DNA from: Streptomyces sp. TSRI0107
GTDB taxonomy: Bacteria > Actinomycetota > Actinomycetes > Streptomycetales > Streptomycetaceae
Assembly (NCBI RefSeq): GCF_001905845.1
Contig: NZ_LIVZ01000004.1
Span: forward strand, 248,001 to 312,000
DNA length: 64,000 bases
Direction of reading: 5' to 3'
Shown: piece after piece, positions 23,443-33,725 of the stretch
Layout of the letters: each line of letters begins with the position of its first letter
Numbering within the stretch: the stretch's first letter is position 1
The notes under the pieces: model-generated
The model's input: only the letters and a program-made list of their open reading frames with translations
Told to the model about the DNA's origin: nothing
Database searches by the model: none
Program-made: the position numbers and the translations under genes

Positions 23443-24456
23443 ATGAGCAACACCACGGCGACGACGGATCTCGACGTCGAACTGGAGAAGTACCGGGTCG
23501 AGCTGACCGGCTACTGCTATCGCATGCTCGGCTCCTCCTTCGAGGCCGAGGACGCGGTGCAGGACACCCTGGTCCGCGCCTGGCGGAGTCACGAGAAGTT
23601 CGAAGGCCGCTCCAGTCTGCGGTCCTGGCTGTACCGGATCGCGACCAACGTCTGCCTGGACATGCTGACGGCCGGCAACAAGCGCGCGCGGCCGATGGAC
23701 CTGTCGGAGGCGACACCGCTCGCGCAGGCCGCCCTCTCCCCCCGCCCGGACCACACCTGGCTGGAGCCGATGCCGGACGCCCGGGTGCTGCCAACCACCG
23801 CCGACCCGGCGGAGGCGGCGGTCGCCAAGGAGTCGGTACGGCTGGCCTTCATGGCGGCGCTCCAGCAACTGCCCGCCAAGCAGCGGGCGGTGCTGATCCT
23901 TCGGGAGGTGCTGGCCTGGAAGGCGAGCGAGGTCGCCGAACTCCTCGGCACCTCCGTCGCCTCCGTCAACAGCGCTCTCCAGCGGGCCCGCGCCACCCTC
24001 GCCGAGCGGCCCGACCCCGCCGCCGACGCGGCGGTGTCCGACCCGCTCGACGCGGACCAGCAGAAGCTCCTGGAGCGCTATGTGGCGGCCTTCGAGGGCT
24101 ACGACATGACGGCGCTGACCGCGTTGCTGCACGAGGACGCGGTCATGACGATGCCGCCGTTCGACCTGTGGCTGCGCGGCACGGCCGACATCACCGGCTT
24201 CATGACCACCGTCGGCTCCGCTTGCGCGGGCTCGCGGCTGCGGCCCGTCGAGGTCAACGGACTGCCCGGGTTCGCGCACTACAAGCCGGACCCGGAGGCG
24301 GGCGGCTTCACGCCGTGGGCGGTGCAGGTCCTGGAGATATCAGACGGCCGGATCACCGGGTTCCACTGCTTCCTGGACACCGAGCGGTGGTTCCCGCTGT
24401 TCGGGCTGCCCCTCCACCTCGAAGCGGAGGCCGACCAGGTCGAGCAGGGCGTGTAG
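23443..24456 (+). CDS. ECF sigma factor with SnoaL-like C-terminal domain
   Basis: A 337-residue sigma-70 family protein of the SigX5/SigG-like type. Region 2 (about 15-90) includes ELTGYCYRMLGSSFEAEDAVQDTLVRAWR, read in overlapping pieces, and region 4 (about 145-200) includes LPAKQRAVLILREVL and GTSVASVNSALQRAR. The last ~130 residues form a SnoaL/NTF2-like domain (VAAFEGYDMTALTALLHEDA) that in related ECF groups modulates sigma activity in place of an anti-sigma factor. It starts at ATG 23443 with no regulator next to it. The last 117 bp overlap a STAS gene on the other strand. Confidence 0.88.
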   Translation: MSNTTATTDLDVELEKYRVELTGYCYRMLGSSFEAEDAVQDTLVRAWRSHEKFEGRSSLRSWLYRIATNVCLDMLTAGNKRARPMDLSEATPLAQAALSPRPDHTWLEPMPDARVLPTTADPAEAAVAKESVRLAFMAALQQLPAKQRAVLILREVLAWKASEVAELLGTSVASVNSALQRARATLAERPDPAADAAVSDPLDADQQKLLERYVAAFEGYDMTALTALLHEDAVMTMPPFDLWLRGTADITGFMTTVGSACAGSRLRPVEVNGLPGFAHYKPDPEAGGFTPWAVQVLEISDGRITGFHCFLDTERWFPLFGLPLHLEAEADQVEQGV

Positions 24457-24726
24457 CGCCGGGGCGGGGTTCCGCAGCCGGATCCGGCCCCCGGCGCGCC
24501 GGGCCGTCAGCTGGAGCCGGGCGAGCAGGTCGACGGTGGCCAGCCCGGGTGGTCCGAGCGCGCCGACGTCGCACACCACGACCGTCGGCCCGCCGCCCTC
24601 CAGCAGGACGCGCACGTCCTCGCACAGCCCGCCCACCTCCTCCCGGGTGACGGGTCCGGCCAGCACGATGTCCGCGGGTGTCATGGCATCCACGTGCGGT
24701 AGACCCGGCGGGCCCGCCGGACTCAT
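24340..24726 (-). CDS. STAS-domain protein
   Basis: A 128-residue protein dominated by a STAS domain: ADIVLAGPVTREEV, a central VVVCDVGALGPPGLATVDLLARLQ with the P-loop-like D-V-G-A-L-G-P-P turn, then RRAGGRIRLRNPAPALHALL. STAS proteins act as anti-anti-sigma factors or sensor modules. In the usual SpoIIAA motif a Ser/Thr sits after the central Asp; here the site reads GALGPPG, so phosphorylation control is doubtful. The 3' end overlaps the sigma-factor gene by 117 bp in antisense. ATG 24726 or 24684 could be the start. Confidence 0.75.
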   Translation of the reverse strand: MSPAGPPGLPHVDAMTPADIVLAGPVTREEVGGLCEDVRVLLEGGGPTVVVCDVGALGPPGLATVDLLARLQLTARRAGGRIRLRNPAPALHALLDLVGLRFEVEGQPEQREPPLGVQEAVEPGDPAV

Positions 24727-24850
24727 CGCGGGGCGGCGTCACCGGCATCACATTGACCGGAAACCGCTTCCCGCAGAGGGTTGCTTGCATGCCACACGCA
24801 TCGCCTCCCTCCGCCTTGTCCGGCCGCCGCCACGTGGTCGAGGCGGTGCC

Positions 24851-25771
24851 GTGCAGGGGGTGCTGAGCGGGTTCTCGGTGATCGCGGTGGTGATCGGCGT
24901 CGGGTATGCCATTGGCCGACGCGGATACCTCGGCGAACAAGGCCGCGAGGTGCTGACCAAGCTCGCCTTCCACGTCGCCTCCCCCGCGCTGCTGTTCACC
25001 ACGCTCGCGGGGGCCGACCTCTCGGTGGTCTTCTCCACCCGGCTGCTGGTGACGGCACTGAGCACGGCGGCGGTGGCCGGGGTGTTCGTGGCAGTGGGCG
25101 TCGTACGCCGCTGGGGAGTGGGCCGTACGACGATCGGCGCGCTGTGCGCCGGATACGTCAACTCGGGCAACCTCGGCATCCCGATCGCCGTGTACGTGCT
25201 GGGCGACGCCTCGCTGGTGGCGCCGGTGCTGTTGTTCCAGCTGGTCGGGGTGACACCGGTCGCGCTGACGGTGCTGGACCTCGCGGCCGGCGGGGCGAGA
25301 CGGCCGCTGTGGCAGCGGCTGCTGACGCCGCTGCGGAACCCGATCGCGCTGGGCTCGCTGGCCGGGGTGGCGGTGTCGGCGGCGGGTGTCCCGGTGCCGG
25401 GGCCGGTCATGGACCCCCTGACTTTGATCGGCAACATGTCCGTACCCGCCGTCCTCCTCGCCTTCGGCATCTCCCTGCGGGGCGGCACACTGCCGTTGCG
25501 GGGCGCGGAGAAGGCGCCCGTGCTGCTGGCGGTGGGCCTCAAGACCGTCGCCCAGCCGGTGATCGCGTGGGTACTGGCGGCGGGGGTCTTCGGGCTGCGG
25601 GGTGCGGCGCTGCTGGACGTGGTGGTGACGTCGGCGCTGCCGGCCGCGCAGAACCTGTTCACGTACGCCAGCAGCTATCGGGTGGGCGAGGTGCTGGCGC
25701 GGGAGGCGGTGCTGTTGTCGACGGTGGTTTCGGTGCCGGGGTTGGTGCTGGTGGCGGCGGCGCTGGGGTGA
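24851..25771 (+). CDS. AEC-family transporter
   Basis: A 306-residue integral membrane protein of the auxin efflux carrier family, with about ten membrane segments in two halves. The family crossover shows as YVNSGNLGIPIAVYVLG in the first half and SALPAAQNLFTYAS in the second. VVIGVGYAIGRRGYLG at the N-terminus is typical. It probably exports or takes up a small organic anion. The GTG at 24851 starts directly on the first helix. It is followed 8 bp later by the stop of a convergent Uma2 gene. Confidence 0.88.
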   Translation: MQGVLSGFSVIAVVIGVGYAIGRRGYLGEQGREVLTKLAFHVASPALLFTTLAGADLSVVFSTRLLVTALSTAAVAGVFVAVGVVRRWGVGRTTIGALCAGYVNSGNLGIPIAVYVLGDASLVAPVLLFQLVGVTPVALTVLDLAAGGARRPLWQRLLTPLRNPIALGSLAGVAVSAAGVPVPGPVMDPLTLIGNMSVPAVLLAFGISLRGGTLPLRGAEKAPVLLAVGLKTVAQPVIAWVLAAGVFGLRGAALLDVVVTSALPAAQNLFTYASSYRVGEVLAREAVLLSTVVSVPGLVLVAAALG

Positions 25772-25778
25772 CGCCGCG

Positions 25779-26363
25779 TCAGTCGACCGGGAACTCGCCG
25801 GTGTCGAGGGTGAGGCCGAACGGCTCCGGCAGCTTGATCGGGTCACCGAACTTGACCGCGCTCAGGACCCGGTAGACGTCGCCCTTCGGCTCTCCGTAGA
25901 GCGTCACCGTGGGCCCGCCGGGAGCCCAGCGGTCGACGAGGAGGTACAGCGGGATGGCGGCCGTCGCGTAGGCGGCGGGCTTGCTGACGCGGTCGTGGCG
26001 GGCGTTGGACTGGGAGGTCACCTCGACGACGAGTTCGGCGAGAGCACCGGAGATATGGGAGTCCGACTCCGCACACTCCCGTACCGGAGCCACCAGCAGG
26101 TCCGGAATGAACATGCCCAGCCGTGAGGGCACGGCGATGGCCTGAGTTTGAAAGATGCCCCAGTCCTCAGGGATCACGGAGTAGAGGCGACGCTGAATAC
26201 GTTCTGCGATGACGTTGTGGCGGGACGCTGGAGCAGGTGACACGGTGACGATCCCCTCGATGATCTCCACCTTGCTGCCCTCGGGCCATTCCATCTCCTC
26301 CCAGAACCGGACGAGGTCGTCCCAGCCCTGCTCGGGGTCATGGCTGACGGTGAGTGCGCTCAT
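25779..26363 (-). CDS. Uma2-family (DUF820) PD-(D/E)XK nuclease-like protein
   Basis: A 194-residue Uma2-type protein. The family pattern is clear: EIIEGIVTVSPAPASRHN near residue 35, then FIPDLLVAP with the catalytic-type Asp, ELVVEVTSQSN with the E-x-V motif, and a C-terminal Y-[x]-LVDRW strand. Such proteins are abundant, often multicopy, in Streptomyces and cyanobacteria; a nuclease fold is clear but no physiological role is established. It starts at ATG 26363 and is convergent with the AEC transporter. A C-terminal fragment similar to it lies at 55493-55617. Confidence 0.85.
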   Translation of the reverse strand: MSALTVSHDPEQGWDDLVRFWEEMEWPEGSKVEIIEGIVTVSPAPASRHNVIAERIQRRLYSVIPEDWGIFQTQAIAVPSRLGMFIPDLLVAPVRECAESDSHISGALAELVVEVTSQSNARHDRVSKPAAYATAAIPLYLLVDRWAPGGPTVTLYGEPKGDVYRVLSAVKFGDPIKLPEPFGLTLDTGEFPVD

Positions 26364-26402
26364 GGCGGTCTCCTATCGGTGCGTCACCGATCCCAGCATG
26401 CC

Positions 26403-26436
26403 GAACGGGACCGGCGGGGGTCCACCGGTCCCGTTC
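26403..26436. terminator. terminator downstream of deoA
   Basis: A perfect 12-bp stem (GAACGGGACCGG at 26403-26414 with 26425-26436, 10-nt loop) lies 23 bp beyond the deoA stop and upstream of the Uma2 gene on the same strand. Confidence 0.8.
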
Positions 26437-26458
26437 ACCCGAAAGGGAAACCGCCTGG

Positions 26459-27742
26459 TCAGGCGATACGTTCCAGCACCACCGGCGTCGGCGTGAAGTC
26501 CGTGCCGGGGGCCGCGATGTCGTAGGAGCCGTCGACCGCCTGGAGGGCGTAGTCGAAGCGCTCCGGGGTGTCGGTGTGGAGGGTCAGCAGGGGCTGGCCC
26601 TCCGTCACGGTGTCGCCCGGCTTGGCGTGGAGTTCCACGCCCGCCGCCGCCTGCACCGGGTCCTCCTTGCGGGCGCGGCCCGCGCCGAGGCGCCAGGCGG
26701 CGATGCCGATGTCGTAGGCGTCGAGACGGGTCAGGACGCCCGACGACGGGGCCTTCACCACGTGCTGCTCACGCGAGGTGGGCAGGGCCGCGTCCGGGTC
26801 GCCGCCCTGGGCCGCGATCATGCGGCGCCAGACGTCCATCGCCGAGCCGTCGGCCAGGGCCTTCGCCGGGTCGGCGTCCTTCACGCCCGCCGCGTCGAGC
26901 ATCTCGCGGGCCAGCGCGATGGTCAGTTCCACGACGTCCGCGGGGCCGCCGCCGGCCAGCACCTCGACCGACTCGCGGACTTCGAGGGCGTTGCCCGCGG
27001 TCAGGCCGAGGGGGGTCGACATGTCCGTCAGGAGGGCGACCGTCTTCACGCCGCTGTCCGTGCCGAGGCCCACCATCGTCGACGCCAGTTCGCGGGCGTC
27101 CTCGATGGTCTTCATGAAGGCGCCGGTGCCGACCTTGACGTCCAGGACCAGGGAGCCCGTGCCCTCGGCGATCTTCTTCGACATGATCGAGGAGGCGATC
27201 AGCGGGATGGCCTCCACCGTGCCGGTCACGTCGCGCAGGGCGTACAGCTTCTTGTCGGCGGGGGCCAGGCCGTCACCCGCCGCACAGATCACCGCGCCCG
27301 TCGTGTCCAGGACGTTCAGCATCTCCTCGTTGGAGAGCAGGGCCCGCCAGCCCGGGATGGACTCCAGCTTGTCCAGCGTGCCGCCGGTGTGGCCGAGGCC
27401 GCGGCCCGAGAGCTGCGGAACGGCCGCGCCGCAGGCGGCGACCAGCGGGGCCAGCGGAAGGGTGATCTTGTCGCCGACGCCGCCCGTGGAGTGCTTGTCC
27501 GCCGTCGGGCGGGACAGGGACGAGAAGTCCATGCGCTCGCCGCTCGCGATCATCGCGGCGGTCCAGCGGGCGATCTCCCGGCGGTTCATGCCGTTGAGCA
27601 GGATCGCCATCGCGAGCGCGGACATCTGCTCGTCGGCGACCTCTCCGCGGGTGTACGCGTCGATGACCCAGTCGATCTGCGCGTCGCTCAGCTCACCGCG
27701 GTCCCGCTTGGTGCGGATGACGGAGATGGCGTCCATGGCCAT
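26459..27742 (-). CDS. deoA: thymidine phosphorylase
   Basis: A 427-residue pyrimidine nucleoside phosphorylase. The glycosyltransferase-3 N-terminal helices (IRTKRDRGELSDAQIDWVI), the signature KHSTGGVGDK near residue 82, the MSGRGLGHTGGTLDKLE-type loop (here LSGRGLGHTGGTLDK) and the C-terminal PYNP domain are all intact. It releases thymine or uracil and (deoxy)ribose-1-phosphate. It is the last gene of the transporter-cdd-deoA set. A GGAAGGAA ribosome site precedes ATG 27742; ATG 27736 is 6 bp further in. A hairpin in the 73-bp gap after cdd may limit read-through to this gene. Confidence 0.95.
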   Translation of the reverse strand: MAMDAISVIRTKRDRGELSDAQIDWVIDAYTRGEVADEQMSALAMAILLNGMNRREIARWTAAMIASGERMDFSSLSRPTADKHSTGGVGDKITLPLAPLVAACGAAVPQLSGRGLGHTGGTLDKLESIPGWRALLSNEEMLNVLDTTGAVICAAGDGLAPADKKLYALRDVTGTVEAIPLIASSIMSKKIAEGTGSLVLDVKVGTGAFMKTIEDARELASTMVGLGTDSGVKTVALLTDMSTPLGLTAGNALEVRESVEVLAGGGPADVVELTIALAREMLDAAGVKDADPAKALADGSAMDVWRRMIAAQGGDPDAALPTSREQHVVKAPSSGVLTRLDAYDIGIAAWRLGAGRARKEDPVQAAAGVELHAKPGDTVTEGQPLLTLHTDTPERFDYALQAVDGSYDIAAPGTDFTPTPVVLERIA

Positions 27743-27771
27743 GGATTTCCTTCCGGTGGTACGGGAAGAGC

Positions 27772-27809
27772 GCGGCCCCTCTGATCGGGTATCGGTTCAG
27801 AGGGGCCGC
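27772..27809 (-). terminator. intra-operon hairpin between cdd and deoA
   Basis: A perfect 13-bp stem (GCGGCCCCTCTGA at 27772-27784 with 27797-27809, 12-nt loop) lies 6 bp past the cdd stop and 29 bp upstream of deoA. It may act as a partial terminator or an mRNA-stability element. Confidence 0.75.
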
Positions 27810-27815
27810 GGGGAG

Positions 27816-28205
27816 TTACTTGGTGAGATGGTCCGGGCCGAAGGCCTGGGGCAGCATCTCCGCGAGGCGGAGGATTCCCGCCGGGGTCTCCAGCAGGAGG
27901 TCCGGGCCGCCGTGCTCGTACAGCAGCTGCCTGCAGCGGCCGCACGGGACGAGGATGTCGCCGTTGCCGTCGACGCAGGTGAAGTGCGTCAGCCGGCCGC
28001 CGCCGGTGCGCTGCAGCTCGGAGACGAGGCCGCACTCGGCGCACAGGCCGAGGCCGTAGGAGGCGTTCTCCACGTTGCAGCCGGAGACCGTGCGGCCGTC
28101 GTCGACGAGGGCGGCGACGCCGACGGGGTAGCCCGAGTAGGGGGCGTACGCGTGGGACATGGCGTCCCGCGCCACCTCCCTCAGGGCCTCCCAGTCGACG
28201 GTCAC
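27816..28205 (-). CDS. cdd: cytidine deaminase
   Basis: A 129-residue tetrameric-type cytidine deaminase. Zinc is bound by Cys55, Cys88 and Cys91 (LCAEC and PCGRC), and Glu57 in CAE is the proton shuttle. The substrate loop is SGCNVENASYGL (41-52). It converts (deoxy)cytidine to (deoxy)uridine, which DeoA can cleave. The GTG at 28205 overlaps the upstream permease stop by 4 bp (GTGA), so the gene is coupled to the transporter. Confidence 0.95.
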   Translation of the reverse strand: MTVDWEALREVARDAMSHAYAPYSGYPVGVAALVDDGRTVSGCNVENASYGLGLCAECGLVSELQRTGGGRLTHFTCVDGNGDILVPCGRCRQLLYEHGGPDLLLETPAGILRLAEMLPQAFGPDHLTK

Positions 28206-29476
28206 TTGCCCTGTCCCTTCCGGTACGGCATTCCGTCCGCCTTCGGCATCCGCAGCCGCTGCGCCGACAGGGCGAGGACGACCAGCGTGATGACGTACGG
28301 CGTGGCGGAGACGACCTGGTTGGGGACCTCGTTGGTGCCCGCGTACCAGGCGAACACCAGCAGGCCCACGATCAGGGTGATACCCGCGGAGGTGTACTTC
28401 TTGCGGATCGCCAGCCAGATCGCGCCGATCAGCAGGAGCAGCGCGCCGAGCAGCAGCAGCGCGTGGACGTTCTCGGAGCCGCCGCGCAGGTTGAGGCTGT
28501 CGGTGTAGCCGAAGAGTCCGGCGCCGATGGCGAGGCCGCCCGGCATCCAGTTGCCGAAGATCATCGCCGCGAGGCCGATGTAGCCGCGGCCGCTGACCTG
28601 GCCCTCCAGGTAGAAGGGGTTGGCCACGATGGACAGGAAGGCACCGCCGAGGCCGGCCAGGCCGCCGGAGATGATCACGGCCAGGTACTTGTACTTGTAG
28701 ACGTTGACGCCGAGGGACTCGGCGGCGACCGGGTTCTCGCCGCAGGAGCGCAGCCGCAGGCCGAAGGCCGTACGCCACAGGATCCACCAGGTGGCGGGGA
28801 CCAGCGCGATGGCGATCAGGGTCAGCCAGGACACGTTGGTGACCAGGCCGCCGAGCAGGCCGGCGATGTCGGAGATCAGGAACCAGCCCTGGTCGTTGAG
28901 GTCCCTGAGGGCGTCGGACAGGCCCGGCACCGTGAAGTGGCCGAGGGACTCCACCGCCGGGGACTGCTTGGCGGAGCCGCCCTCGTGGCCCTCGAAGGCG
29001 AGGGGGGCCAGGTAGCGGGTGGCGCCGAGGGCGAGGATGTTGATCGCCACACCGGAGACGATGTGGTTGACGTTGAAGGTGACGGTGACGAAGGCGTGCA
29101 GCAGGCCGCCGAGGCAGCCGCCGATGATGCCGACCAGGACACCGGTCCACGGGCCCCACTGGAAGCCGGCCCAGGCGCCGAACCAGGTGCCGAGGATCAT
29201 CATGCCCTCGAGGCCGATGTTCACGACACCCGCGCGCTCGGCCCACAGGCCGCCGAGACCGGCGAGGCCGATCGGCACGGCGAGCTGGAGGGCGGTGGAC
29301 ATCTGGCTGACGTTGGTGATGCCGTCGGCGCCGGTGATGATGCGGACGAGCGAGGTCAGCGCCAGGGCTCCGGCGATGACCAGCAGCAGCACGGGCCACG
29401 ACATCCGGCGGCCGGTCGGCGCCGCGGGCTGCAGCGTGGGCTGGTTGACGTCAGTCGGAGAGACGGGGGCGGTCAT
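28202..29476 (-). CDS. nucleoside ABC transporter permease (YufQ-like)
   Basis: A 424-residue BPD_transp_2 permease with an unusual proline-rich cytoplasmic N-terminus, about ten membrane segments and a C-terminal basic tail. The family core GLGGLWAERAGVVNIGLEGMM is split here into GLGGLWAERAG and NIGLEGMMILG, near residues 85-105. The later LRSCGENPVAAESLGVNVY loop is also characteristic. It pairs with the permease encoded upstream, with which it overlaps by 4 bp (ATGA), and followed by cdd overlapping by 4 bp. Together they form the membrane channel of a BMP-type nucleoside importer. Confidence 0.92.
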   Translation of the reverse strand: MTAPVSPTDVNQPTLQPAAPTGRRMSWPVLLLVIAGALALTSLVRIITGADGITNVSQMSTALQLAVPIGLAGLGGLWAERAGVVNIGLEGMMILGTWFGAWAGFQWGPWTGVLVGIIGGCLGGLLHAFVTVTFNVNHIVSGVAINILALGATRYLAPLAFEGHEGGSAKQSPAVESLGHFTVPGLSDALRDLNDQGWFLISDIAGLLGGLVTNVSWLTLIAIALVPATWWILWRTAFGLRLRSCGENPVAAESLGVNVYKYKYLAVIISGGLAGLGGAFLSIVANPFYLEGQVSGRGYIGLAAMIFGNWMPGGLAIGAGLFGYTDSLNLRGGSENVHALLLLGALLLLIGAIWLAIRKKYTSAGITLIVGLLVFAWYAGTNEVPNQVVSATPYVITLVVLALSAQRLRMPKADGMPYRKGQGK

Positions 29477-30590
29477 CGGCCAGCCACCTCCTTCGTGTTG
29501 TTGGCGCCGAGCACGTGACCGGCGGCGAGTTCCGCGCCGACCCGGCGCTGCTGGCGGCGCAGGCCCCACTCGCGGACGGCCTCGTAGGAGACGACGACCG
29601 AGAGCACGATCAGGCCCTGCATGATGACCGCGATCTCCTTGTCGTAGCCGTGGAAGTCCAGCTCGGGCGAGGCCTTGTCGAGCCAGGCCCACAGCAGGGC
29701 GGCGAACGCGATGCCGACGGGGCTGTTGCGGCCGAGCAGGGCGATGCCGATGCCGAGGAAGCCGATGCCCGTCGGGAAGTTGAGGCTGTAGGTGTGGGTG
29801 TCGCCCATGAGGATCGGCAGACCGGCGAGGCCCGCGATCGCGCCGGAGATCAGCATGGCGGTGAGGACCATGCGCTTGGGGTCGACGCCGCTGGCGGCCG
29901 CCGCGGTCTCGGAGGCACCGGAGGCACGCAGGTCGAAGCCGAAGCGGGTGCGGTTGAGGACGACCCAGTAGCCGATGCCGAGCAGCACGGCGAGGACGAC
30001 CAGGCCGTAGATCTCGCCGGCCGCGCCCAGGTCGATGCCGGGGATCCAGCCGGACTCGTGCATCTCGCCGGTGGTGTTGTTGTTGCCGACCTTCACACCG
30101 AAGACGTCCGGCAGCCACAGGTAGGCGATGACGGAGGTGGCGATCGCGTTCAGCATGATCGTCGCGACGACCTCGCTGACGCCGCGGGTGACCTTGAGGA
30201 CACCGGCGATGCCGGACCAGAACGCGCCGGTGAGCAGCGCGGTGAGCAGCAGCAGCGGCACCTGGAGGACGGCCGGCAGGTCGGCGTGCGCGCCGACGAT
30301 GGCGGCCATCATGGCGGCGAGCTGGTACTGGCCGTCGACGCCGATGTTGAACAGGTTCATCCGGAAGCCGATGGCCACCGCGAGGGCCGCGATGTAGTAC
30401 AGCGTGGCCTGGTTGATGATCCGGACCTGGATGTCGGAGAAGGTGGCCTGCTCGAACATCACGGCGAACGGCTCGACCGGGTTCTTGCCGGAGGCGATCA
30501 GCACGATGGCGCTGAGCGCGAAGGCCACGGCGAGCGCGATGACCGGTCCGGCCACCGCGAGGAGCACGCGCTCCTTGTCGAACTTCTTCA

Positions 30591-30591
<1 letters not shown>
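29473..30591 (-). CDS. nucleoside ABC transporter permease (YufP-like)
   Basis: A 372-residue BPD_transp_2 permease with about nine membrane segments. The core motif GFRMNLFNIGVDGQYQLAA corresponds to the conserved EAA-like cytoplasmic loop of the YufP/RbsC group. LRASGASETAAAASGVDP is the second conserved loop. The ATG at 30591 overlaps the stop of the ATPase gene by one base (TGATG). It is the first of the two permeases, likely forming a heterodimer with the product of the next gene. Confidence 0.92.
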
Positions 30592-32195
<1,604 letters not shown>

Positions 32196-32222
32196 GGCGC
32201 ACTCTCCTGGGGACGGGGGTCG

Positions 32223-32236
32223 TCTACGCGCGTAGC
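32223..32236. promoter_or_regulatory. putative nucleoside-regulon operator (copy 4)
   Basis: CTACGCGCGTAG at 32224-32235, with a T on its left flank, lies 29 bp upstream of the ABC ATPase start. It separates that gene from the terminator of the lipoprotein gene. Confidence 0.78.
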
Positions 32237-32272
32237 GCCCCTACGGCATCGAAAGGGGGCGACGCACCGCGA

Positions 32273-32311
32273 CAACGGGGTACGGGGAGACAGCCTCCCC
32301 GTACCCCGTTG
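32273..32311 (-). terminator. terminator after the first lipoprotein gene
   Basis: A perfect 17-bp stem (CAACGGGGTACGGGGAG at 32273-32289 with 32295-32311, 5-nt loop) separates the lipoprotein gene from the ABC operon and shows that they are distinct transcripts. Confidence 0.9.
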
Positions 32312-32356
32312 AGCGGACGTAACCCCGCGGTTACACAGTGCTCAGGGTCTTGCGGA

Positions 32357-33403
32357 TCAGCTGGACTTGACCTTGATCTCGCCGCTGATGATCTTCTTCT
32401 TGGCGGTCTCGACGGCCTTCTGGACCTCGGCGTCGTCCGCGAACTTCGGGTTGGAGTTCGACAGGCTCACCTCACCGGACTTCAGATCGCCACGAACGAT
32501 ACCGGTCTGCGGCTTGCCGTCCTCGACCGACTTCGCGAGGTTGTAGACCGCCTTGGCCACGTCCTTCATGGCCGAGGTGAGGATCGAGTCCTTGTACTTG
32601 GCGAGGGCTTCCTGCTGGTACTGGTCGGAGTCGACACCGATCGCCCACACCTTGTTGGCGGCGGCGGCCTCGATCACGCCCTGACCGGAGAGACCGGCGG
32701 CCGCGTAGACGACGTCGGCCTTCTTCTCGATCTGGCCCTCGGCGGCCGTCTTGCCCTTGTCGGGGCTGGAGAAGCCGCCCTCCTCGGCCGTCTGGGTCAG
32801 GTACTGGGAGAGCACCTTCACCTTCGGGTCGGTGTCCTTGACGCCCTGCTCGAAGCCCGCCTGGAACTTGTGGATCAGCGGGATGTCCACACCGCCGACG
32901 AAACCGACGACGTCGCTCTCGGTGGACTTGGCGGCGGCGACGCCGGCCAGGTAGGAGGCCTCCTCCTCGGAGAACACCAGGTCGGCGACGTTCTTCGCCT
33001 CGACCGTGGAGTCGTCGACGATGCCGAAGGTGGTGTCCGGGTACTTCTCGGCGGCGCCCTTGATGGCGGAGGCGTAGGCGTAGCCGACACCGATGACCGG
33101 GTTGTAGCCCTGCTTGGCCAGCGACTCCAGACGCTGCTGCTTGTCGGCGTCGGTCTCGCCCTCGGTGGGCTCGATGTCCGCCGTCTCGTACTTGAACGCC
33201 TTCTTCGCCTGCTCCAGGCCCGCGTACGCGGCGTCGTTGAAGGACTGGTCGCCCTTGCCGCCGACGTCGTAAGCGATGGCGAGGCCCTTGTCGCTGTCCG
33301 AGGACGAGCTGCTCTCGGTGGAGGTGCCGCCGCAGGCGGAGAGAGCGAGGGCAAGGGAGGCGGTCGCTGCGCCCGCGACCGCGATACGGGAAACCCGGCG
33401 CAT
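32357..33403 (-). CDS. BMP-family nucleoside-binding lipoprotein 1
   Basis: A 348-residue lipoprotein of the PnrA/BmpA/YufN family. It has a basic N-terminus, hydrophobic segment and lipobox LSAC (Cys24). The mature protein has the family's IAYDVGGKGDQSFNDAA start (split as GGKGDQSFNDAAY), the NPVIGVGYAY segment, FVGGVDIPLIHKF and the nucleoside-pocket GQGVIEAA region. It is anchored on the outer face of the membrane and delivers purine or pyrimidine nucleosides to the ABC importer. It is about 80% identical by eye to the second lipoprotein. It has its own operator and terminator. Confidence 0.93.
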   Translation of the reverse strand: MRRVSRIAVAGAATASLALALSACGGTSTESSSSSDSDKGLAIAYDVGGKGDQSFNDAAYAGLEQAKKAFKYETADIEPTEGETDADKQQRLESLAKQGYNPVIGVGYAYASAIKGAAEKYPDTTFGIVDDSTVEAKNVADLVFSEEEASYLAGVAAAKSTESDVVGFVGGVDIPLIHKFQAGFEQGVKDTDPKVKVLSQYLTQTAEEGGFSSPDKGKTAAEGQIEKKADVVYAAAGLSGQGVIEAAAANKVWAIGVDSDQYQQEALAKYKDSILTSAMKDVAKAVYNLAKSVEDGKPQTGIVRGDLKSGEVSLSNSNPKFADDAEVQKAVETAKKKIISGEIKVKSS

Positions 33404-33494
33404 GTGTGGTGCTCCTGTCGTACTGGCGTGCCCGGACTGCTCCGGGATCGCTTAGCGCCGCACGGTTCAGCATCGGCGCTGGCTTCGCCGCAGA

Positions 33495-33508
33495 TTAACG
33501 CGCGTAGA
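33495..33508. promoter_or_regulatory. putative nucleoside-regulon operator (copy 5)
   Basis: TTAACGCGCGTAGA, a variant with a changed left half-site, lies 92 bp upstream of the first lipoprotein gene. Confidence 0.72.
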
Positions 33509-33632
33509 CCTGCCTGAAAACCCCTTCTGTCCACCTTGTTATCCGCCCGTGGCCAACGCCACGGAACGCACGGGAGCGGGCTCGCGGAGCGCGTAGGGCG
33601 GGTGGCGGTGGGTGACCTGGGGCGGGAACGGC

Positions 33633-33667
33633 GAAGCGGGCGGACACCGTGGGTGCCCGCCCGCTTC
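33633..33667 (-). terminator. terminator after the second lipoprotein gene
   Basis: An 11-bp perfect stem (GAAGCGGGCGG at 33633-33643 with 33657-33667, 13-nt loop) follows the second lipoprotein stop. Confidence 0.75.
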
Positions 33668-33725
33668 CGATCGGTACGACCGGGTTCGCCCTTTCCGCCG
33701 GGCGGCCTGGTCGCGACGTGTGCCG

